Of a stretch of 64,000 nucleotides of DNA, positions 59,032 to 64,000 are shown piece by piece; position 1 is the first letter of the stretch; each line of letters begins with the position of its first letter. Source of the DNA: JACJXW01 sp964418125. Lineage in GTDB: Bacteria > Bacteroidota > Bacteroidia > Chitinophagales > Saprospiraceae. The stretch covers positions 14,411-78,410 of the forward strand of contig CAYQKY010000021.1 of assembly GCA_964418125.1 (NCBI GenBank). The letters are read 5' to 3'. Both the position numbers and the translations under genes were made by a program. The notes under the pieces are model-generated. The model searched no databases. It was given only the letters and a program-made list of their open reading frames with translations, and was not told where the DNA came from.

Positions 59032-59068
59032 CTCCCCGGTTGCCTTTGGGCGCCGGGGAGTCTATTTT
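59032..59068 (+). terminator. Probable terminator of the cco operon
   Basis: CTCCCCGG (59032-59039) pairs with CCGGGGAG (59053-59060) around a 13-base loop, followed by TCTATTTT. It lies 106 bases after the last operon gene. Confidence 0.6.
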
Positions 59069-59131
59069 GGAGGGAATTATAGGGATCAAATAAAAACGGC
59101 GGTGTGCAGGGTTAACTCCCCCTCGATCCAA

Positions 59132-59310
59132 TCAATAATTTTTCAATGTAAACCCAAAAGTCAACAAGCGATCCTCCTGTTTCTGGCCTTCAGCGACTAT
59201 ACTTTCGAAAGTATGGAGGTAGTTTATTCTAAAATTCAAAAACTTCCGGAGGGGAAGCTCCAAACCGATGTCTGCTCGCCAAGGCAAAAAACTAATTTTT
59301 CCCGTTAAAG
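59132..59310 (-). pseudogene. Possible remnant of an outer-membrane beta-barrel C-terminus
   Basis: On the minus strand the frame reads DIGLELPLRKFLNFRINYL, then HTFESIVAEGQKQEDRLLTF, GFTLKNY and stop. Alternating hydrophobic residues with a terminal aromatic are typical of the last strands of a Bacteroidota outer-membrane protein. Nothing upstream continues it, so it looks like a leftover tail. A short unrelated ORF is possible. Confidence 0.35.
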
Positions 59311-59417
59311 TCCACAAAAACGGGATCTACGATATTTGGTGTACTTCCAATAGAAGTCCAGGAAACCGAAACTTTTTTCATTTCCCTCCCCACCCGCCCA
59401 ACCTCCGATAATTTCAC

Positions 59418-59425
59418 TACTTTTG
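59418..59425 (+). promoter_or_regulatory. Candidate -7 element for the gene at 59437
   Basis: TACTTTTG fits TAnnTTTG and ends 11 bases before the ATG, so the leader would be very short. No -33 TTTG is seen at 19 bases. Confidence 0.4.
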
Positions 59426-59436
59426 CCTCCAAACCA

Positions 59437-60003
59437 ATGGCCGAAAAAATGCCCAGGGCAAAGATCAAGTGGAATGCCGACAAGCTGGTCAGCCTCTCCG
59501 CGATCAGCATCAGCTTCATCACGCTGGTTATATTCATCTACCAGACCAACCTGATGAGGCAGCAGAACTTCATCTCCATCATGCCCTACCTGATGCTGTC
59601 TACGACCAATGACGGGGAGCAGAACACCTTTGCAGTCAACCTGAAGAATCACGGGGTCGGGCCGGCGATCATCGAGTCGGCCAGCTTAACGCACCGGGGA
59701 GAAAGATACCGGCTGGAAGATTACAACCATTATTTTTTCACTTTCCTCACCTCGAAAGTGCCGGGGCTCGATAGTTTGAAAAATGTATCCTTTTCTTCGC
59801 TGGACATCGGGCTGGCTATTCCCGCCAACTCCAACTATAATGTCCTGACGGTGAAAGATTCTCCGGAGGAATATCAAAAGGTCCGGGAGGCCATCTCCCG
59901 CTTACTGGAGGAAGGGCTCGAGTTTGAGGTCACCTACCGGTCTATACAGGGCGAACGCTGGCGCATACACAACAATTCGCAGGGGCCGGAGAAGATAAAT
60001 TAG
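59437..60003 (+). CDS. Single-pass membrane protein of unknown function
   Basis: This 188-residue protein has a lysine-rich start (MAEKMPRAKIKWNADK), one transmembrane helix (LVSLSAISISFITLVIFIY), and a soluble part (MPYLMLSTTNDGEQNTFAVN, LKNHGVGPAIIESASLTHRG, FEVTYRSIQGERWRI). The LKNHGVGPA element is common in proteins with a short helix followed by a beta-sandwich domain in many bacteria, function unknown. The ATG at 59437 follows a -7 box. Confidence 0.65.
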   Translation: MAEKMPRAKIKWNADKLVSLSAISISFITLVIFIYQTNLMRQQNFISIMPYLMLSTTNDGEQNTFAVNLKNHGVGPAIIESASLTHRGERYRLEDYNHYFFTFLTSKVPGLDSLKNVSFSSLDIGLAIPANSNYNVLTVKDSPEEYQKVREAISRLLEEGLEFEVTYRSIQGERWRIHNNSQGPEKIN

Positions 60004-60056
60004 AGGGGTTGTAATGTTATATTGCTATTGGGTTTTTCCATTCGAATTACCAGAGC

Positions 60057-60557
60057 ATGGAACACAAGGTACTGTCCCAGAAAAAGATGAAGGAGCTGTT
60101 CCTCCCGTTGCTGGAGGAAGAAGGCGCCGTTTACCGCAAGAAAACCAATGTTTTTGCCCGGCAGGCAGAAGGGGGAGAGCGGGTGGAAACCGTTACCGGC
60201 GATGGAAAGGAAACCGTCAATACCGCCGCGGAAGGGGACTATCTGGTGAAAAACCAGACGGGAGCGGAAGAAATGTACATCGTCCCGCCGGAAAAATTCC
60301 GGGAGCGGTATTCATTTCTTCAGGAGGCGGAGGGCGGTTTCGACGAATACCGCGCCACCGGGGAAGCCCTGGCGCTGGAACTGGCCGAAGAAACCCTGCG
60401 CCGTCTCGAATTGCCGGATCCGTTCTACTTCGAAGCCTCCTGGGGTGAAGAGATGATCGCCCGCCGGGATGATTTCCTGGCCGCCCCTTTAGATAAGAGT
60501 GAAGTTTATCGCATTGCCCGCCATGAATTCTTTGAGACCTATGAGGCTCGGGAGTGA
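60057..60557 (+). CDS. Small soluble protein resembling the PGDYG family
   Basis: This 166-residue cytoplasmic protein contains VTGDGKETVNTAAEGDYLVK followed by EMYIVPPEKFRERYSF, which resembles the PGDYG domain (a GDYVV core with a following PxxFxxRY). The rest is acidic and helical (RATGEALALELAEETLRRLE, EMIARRDDFLAAPLDKSEVY). The function is unknown. It begins 53 bases after the preceding gene, on the same strand, and may share its transcript. Confidence 0.5.
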   Translation: MEHKVLSQKKMKELFLPLLEEEGAVYRKKTNVFARQAEGGERVETVTGDGKETVNTAAEGDYLVKNQTGAEEMYIVPPEKFRERYSFLQEAEGGFDEYRATGEALALELAEETLRRLELPDPFYFEASWGEEMIARRDDFLAAPLDKSEVYRIARHEFFETYEARE

Positions 60558-60614
60558 ACGTAAACTCCCTCCGGGCTCCTACTCCCGGATGGCCTCTTCG
60601 GCCCAGGCCCCTCC

Positions 60615-61424
60615 TCACTCGCTATGCAGCACCAACAGCGGGATCTCGCAACGGAAAACCTCACTGAGCGTAGTACTCAACTTAAACAGGCGCTCGAAGA
60701 AGCCGATATTGCCATGCTTCCGGCGAATGAGGCAAAGCATGTCCGCATCTATCGATTTGACGAATGCCTTCAGGCTTTCGTGCAGGTTTTCTTTTTCTTC
60801 CTCCAGGTGGAGGCTGTAGGGCAGGCCGTCCAGCCAGCTGACGGTTTTAAGGAGTTCGGCCTTGTCAGCGTCCTCCGGATTTTTAGTGCTGTGGTAAATG
60901 AACATCCTGGCGCCGAACTTTTCGGCAAGGCTCCTCAGAGGGGCGGCCACTTCTTCTCCGGACAGTTCCAGGTTGGCAATTCCAACAGCGATCTTTTTGA
61001 TGGGCCGGGGAATGTAATTTTCCGGAATGGCAATGATGGGGATGCCGGTGTGCCGCATCACCCCTCCGGTAGTACTTCCGAGGAATACCTCTCTGAGGCC
61101 GCTTGCGCCCTTGGTGCCCATTACGATAAGGCCGAACCCGCCTCCTTCGGCAAGGTCGGAGATGGTGTGAACGGCATCCCCCTTCAGGATCTTTGTTTCG
61201 ACGGGTACATTCAGCGCCGCCTTGCCCACGAAGGCATCCATGCTCTTTTCCGCCTCCTTCCGCAGGACTTTCTCCATGGAGACGAGCATATCCGACCGCT
61301 GGTACACCTGAAAGGTATGTACCAGGGTGAGGTGCCCCTTGAAGGCGCAGGCCAGTTCTTTGGCATATAATAATGCATTCATAGCATTCTCGGAGAAATC
61401 AGTAGGAACGAGGATCTTTTTCAT
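60615..61424 (-). CDS. Tandem universal stress protein
   Basis: This 269-residue protein has two Usp-like domains. The first (residues 1-140) starts MKKILVPTDFSENAMNALLY and carries the ATP-binding GTKGASGLREVFLGSTTG (G-2x-G-9x-G-S/T pattern) and IPIIAIPE. The second (residues 145-269) lacks that loop (LCLIRRKHGNIGFFERLF), so it may not bind ATP. Such proteins help survival under energy or oxygen limitation. A TGAC-N4-ATCA palindrome lies about 146 bases upstream, similar to those before the cbb3 operon. Confidence 0.88.
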   Translation of the reverse strand: MKKILVPTDFSENAMNALLYAKELACAFKGHLTLVHTFQVYQRSDMLVSMEKVLRKEAEKSMDAFVGKAALNVPVETKILKGDAVHTISDLAEGGGFGLIVMGTKGASGLREVFLGSTTGGVMRHTGIPIIAIPENYIPRPIKKIAVGIANLELSGEEVAAPLRSLAEKFGARMFIYHSTKNPEDADKAELLKTVSWLDGLPYSLHLEEEKENLHESLKAFVKSIDADMLCLIRRKHGNIGFFERLFKLSTTLSEVFRCEIPLLVLHSE

Positions 61425-61569
61425 AGTTATAGAGTTTAGAAAAGTAAGGCCAGCGGATGCAGGCGTCCAGTCTGCTCACCTTACAACGGCCGAACCCTGG
61501 CCAGGGTAATGTTTGGGAGCAAAAACCAGGGCCCACACATAATTTATTGCATTTCCTCAAAAAAAACGA

Positions 61570-61581
61570 TGACCAGTATCA
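61570..61581 (-). promoter_or_regulatory. CRP/FNR-like palindrome upstream of the universal stress gene
   Basis: TGAC-CAGT-ATCA has the same half-site and 4-base spacing as the two sites before ccoS. It also lies about 93 bases before the divergent V-ATPase operon, so either gene could be its target. Confidence 0.4.
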
Positions 61582-61673
61582 CCGGTTGCCATTACTTAAG
61601 TCACCCTTATTCAAAAAAAAAAACCTTACTTTTAGGATTCTGAGAATTCATAATCTGACAATCAACTCAGCCT

Positions 61674-62291
61674 ATGGAACAAAAGCTCCAGGAATTGCTG
61701 GACAAGGTCTACTCCGAAGGCGTGGCCAAGGGCCAGGAAGTGGCTTCCACTATGGTCAGGGATGCCGAAAGAAAGGCAGATCACATTTTGGAGGAAGCGC
61801 AAAAGCAGGCCGACGAGATCCGGCGGCAGGCCCGGGAAGAGGCAGAAGAGCTCCGGCGCAACGTAGCCTCCGAGCTGCGCCTCTCCGCCCAACAGTCCAT
61901 CGACGCGCTGCAACAGCAGATCAGCCACCTCATTATTACCAAAGCCGTCACCGAACCTACAAACCAGGCCTTTTCAGACACGGAATTCATTAAAAAGATT
62001 ATAGAAACCCTCATCCGCAACTGGCATACCAGAGCAGACTCCGGAGAGGGCCTGGCCTTGTTGCTTCCGGCAAAAGAGAAGGAAGAGCTCGGGCGCTACT
62101 TCTCGGCAAAGGCGAAAGAGGCCATGGACAGAACGCTGGAGGTCAAATTCAGTGATAAGCTCGACAAGGGCTTCCGCATCGGGCCGGCAGACGGCCGCTA
62201 CGTGATCTCCTTTACGGACAAGGATTTCGAAACTTTCTTTGCCGACTATCTGCGGCCCAAAACCAAAGCAATACTCTACGGCGAAAACTGA
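61674..62291 (+). CDS. V-type ATP synthase subunit E
   Basis: This 205-residue protein is a long N-terminal coiled coil (MVRDAERKADHILEEAQKQA, EIRRQAREEAEELRRNVASE) with a globular C-terminal domain, the layout of V/A-type peripheral stalk subunit E. Position at the head of the operon, before DUF2764 and subunit A, agrees with Bacteroidota V-ATPase clusters. It overlaps the next start by one base (ATG at 62291). Confidence 0.85.
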   Translation: MEQKLQELLDKVYSEGVAKGQEVASTMVRDAERKADHILEEAQKQADEIRRQAREEAEELRRNVASELRLSAQQSIDALQQQISHLIITKAVTEPTNQAFSDTEFIKKIIETLIRNWHTRADSGEGLALLLPAKEKEELGRYFSAKAKEAMDRTLEVKFSDKLDKGFRIGPADGRYVISFTDKDFETFFADYLRPKTKAILYGEN

Positions 62292-63121
62292 TGCAAAAGC
62301 AAAATTACTACTACCTCATATCCGGGCTTCCCGATATGGCCCTGGAACAGAGCAAGGTCCCACTCCCTCTCTCTGAGCTGCTCGAGGCCTTCGAATGGTC
62401 CCTCCATCCCGAAGACTTCCGGCTGGCCCGCCTGATCTTTCTGCCCGTCGACCACCGCAACCTGTTAAACCTCATCCAAAAAAAAGAATTTTCCTGGGAG
62501 CCCTATGGCAAGTTTTCCCGGGAAACCATGGAAGAGGGGCTGAAAGAACCGGGGCTGCTGCCGGCCTATATGAACCGGTTTTTCCAGGCCTATAAAAATG
62601 AGGGCCCCCTCTGGCCGGGAATGAGTTGGGAGAACCAACTGGCCCGCCTCGGCCATGACTATCGCCTGGAACAATCCAACGGCTTTTTACGGCAGTGGTT
62701 TACCTTCGAAAATTTCCTGGAAAACTTCCTGACGGCCTGGAACATCCGGGAATACCAGCTACCGGCAGAAGGGCAGTACATCGGAGAGAACCTGGTTACG
62801 GAAGCCGCCCGAAAATCCCACGCCCGCGACCTGGGCCTGGCTGCCGAGCTGCCTTTCCTCGACAAGCTCCAGCACGCTCTCGAACAGGACAAGCTGCTCG
62901 AACGGGAAAAGGCAATCAGCCGCATAAAGTGGAATTACATCGATGAATTGAATACGTTCAATTATTTCACCATTGAAGTGGTGCTTGGATACCTGCTCAA
63001 ATGGCTGATGCTTCACCGGTGGGCCCGGATGGACGCGGAGAGAGGCCGGCAGGTGCTCGAGGGCCTGATCGACAGGCTGGAAAATAGTTTTGAGTTGCCT
63101 AAAATATTTGACCTGGCATGA
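62291..63121 (+). CDS. DUF2764 family protein of the V-ATPase operon
   Basis: This 276-residue protein starts QKQNYYYLISGLPDMALEQS, the recognisable beginning of DUF2764 proteins, which occur between subunits E and A in Bacteroidota and spirochaete V-ATPase operons. It is largely helical (FRLARLIFLPVDHRNLLNLI, LERLIDRL-like end segments) and has no known catalytic motif. The position suggests a structural or assembly role, perhaps replacing subunit C. It overlaps both neighbours (one base upstream, ATGA downstream). Confidence 0.85.
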   Translation: MQKQNYYYLISGLPDMALEQSKVPLPLSELLEAFEWSLHPEDFRLARLIFLPVDHRNLLNLIQKKEFSWEPYGKFSRETMEEGLKEPGLLPAYMNRFFQAYKNEGPLWPGMSWENQLARLGHDYRLEQSNGFLRQWFTFENFLENFLTAWNIREYQLPAEGQYIGENLVTEAARKSHARDLGLAAELPFLDKLQHALEQDKLLEREKAISRIKWNYIDELNTFNYFTIEVVLGYLLKWLMLHRWARMDAERGRQVLEGLIDRLENSFELPKIFDLA

Positions 63122-64000
63122 AAGATACAGCCCAACACACCAAGGGAAAGGTAAACGGCATCATCGCCAACCTGGTTATCGTGAAGGTGGACGGGCCGGT
63201 GGCCCAGAATGAGATCTGTTTCATCCGGCACGCCGGCACCCCGCTGATGGCCGAAGTTATTAAAGTGATCGGAGACAAGGCCTATGTACAGGTGTTCGAA
63301 AGCACCCGGGGCCTGCAACCCGGCATGGAGGTGGAGTTCGCCGGGCACATGCTCGAAGCCACCCTGGGGCCGGGCATCCTTTCCAAGAACTACGACGGCC
63401 TGATGCACGACCTCAATACCATGTCGGGCACCTTCCTCCAAAGGGGGGAGTACACCCCCTCTTTCGACATGGACAAAGAATGGAGCTTCATTCCATTGGC
63501 CAAAGCGGGGGAAAAAGTGATGGCCGGCAGCTGGCTGGGCGAGGTCAAGGAGAACAACATTCCCCACAAGATCATGGTACCCTTCAAACTGGAAGGGCAG
63601 TTTACGCTGAAATCCATTGCCGAAGCCGGAGATTATCCGGTAAAAGGCACCATAGCCGTACTAACGGACAACCGCGGCGAGGAGATCCCCGTAACCATGG
63701 CCCAGAAATGGCCGGTGAAAAAGGCGGTAAAGGCCTATCAGAACAAACCGCGCCCTTTTAAGCTGCTGGAAACCGGGGTGCGCACCATCGATACCCTCAA
63801 CCCCATCGTGGAGGGAGGTACAGGCTTCATCCCCGGCCCGTTCGGCAGCGGTAAGACAGTCATGCAGCAGGCCATCTCCAAACAGGCCGAGGCCGACATC
63901 GTGATCGTTGCCGCCTGCGGCGAGCGGGCCAACGAAGTGGTCGACCTGTTCACCGAATTTCCCGAACTGGACGACCCCTGGACCGGCCGCAAGCTCATGG
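63118..64000 (+). CDS. V-type ATP synthase catalytic subunit A (partial, 3' end cut)
   Basis: The first 294 residues of subunit A are present, starting at the ATG at 63118. The N-terminal barrel (GKVNGIIANLVIVKVDGPVA), the non-homologous bulge region typical of subunit A (about residues 110-190, GEYTPSFDMDKEWSFIPLAK) and Walker A GPFGSGKT (about residues 240-247) are visible, followed by VIVAACGERANEVVDLF. It hydrolyses or makes ATP coupled to ion movement. The gene continues beyond the window. Confidence 0.95.
   Translation, partial: MKDTAQHTKGKVNGIIANLVIVKVDGPVAQNEICFIRHAGTPLMAEVIKVIGDKAYVQVFESTRGLQPGMEVEFAGHMLEATLGPGILSKNYDGLMHDLNTMSGTFLQRGEYTPSFDMDKEWSFIPLAKAGEKVMAGSWLGEVKENNIPHKIMVPFKLEGQFTLKSIAEAGDYPVKGTIAVLTDNRGEEIPVTMAQKWPVKKAVKAYQNKPRPFKLLETGVRTIDTLNPIVEGGTGFIPGPFGSGKTVMQQAISKQAEADIVIVAACGERANEVVDLFTEFPELDDPWTGRKLM

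Overview
The window looks like a chromosomal piece from a high-GC Bacteroidota, most likely a Saprospiraceae-type marine or sludge bacterium. This rests on several proteins ending in type IX secretion (T9SS) sorting domains, a 13-repeat SprB-like adhesin, an S46 dipeptidyl-peptidase, a SusC-like TonB receptor with an STN domain, DUF6495 and DUF2911 proteins, a CcoN-CcoO fusion, a V-type ATPase operon, and promoters of the Bacteroidota type (TAnnTTTG, once with TTTG exactly 19 bases upstream). Most genes lack a Shine-Dalgarno sequence. Family names are from sequence recognition, not database searches.

Layout. 1-11 kb: a MocR-type regulator (cut by the window edge) with two direct repeats at its promoter, a GNAT acetyltransferase, IlvE, a truncated DinB gene, an ArnT-like glycosyltransferase, a secreted T9SS protein and a LytS/LytR-like two-component pair. 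11-18.2 kb: DoxX, ApbE, a DEDDh exonuclease, then two MbnP-like lipoproteins and two di-haem peroxidases (the 'metallo-mystery' copper pair). 18.2-19.6 kb: a long non-coding stretch with two related elements, each ending in a strong terminator, followed by the SprB-repeat adhesin. 24.3-27.4 kb: a decayed AT-rich zone with broken lipoprotein genes and two 160-bp MITE-like elements. 27.4-32.4 kb: a sulfite-reduction operon (siroheme sulfite reductase, CobA, Met8-like siroheme synthase, CysH).

The most striking signal lies in the roughly 455-nt leader of that operon. Two tiny ORFs occur in tandem, one with five consecutive Cys codons and one with five Cys codons in six. Each is followed by an intrinsic-terminator hairpin, and for the first a perfect 11-bp competing antiterminator is visible. 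This reads as a tandem cysteine-sensing ribosome-mediated attenuator.

33-50 kb: S46 peptidase, TerC-like membrane protein, TonB receptor, Rpn-type nuclease, T9SS proteins, Uma2 nuclease, TrmD, FKBP isomerase and a large T9SS type-B protein whose first quarter has very different base composition from the rest. 50-59 kb: UbiX, a phosphoesterase, and a cbb3 oxidase operon (ccoS, ccoNO, ccoQ, ccoP, ccoG, fixH, SafE-like) behind two CRP/FNR-like palindromes. 59-64 kb: small unknown genes, a universal stress protein with a similar palindrome upstream, and the start of a V-type ATPase operon (E, DUF2764, A) cut by the window end.

Many intergenic spacers contain short-period phrases followed by their own reverse complement, giving hairpins directly after stop codons. 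This is a recurrent property of this genome segment. No rRNA, tRNA or CRISPR array was seen.
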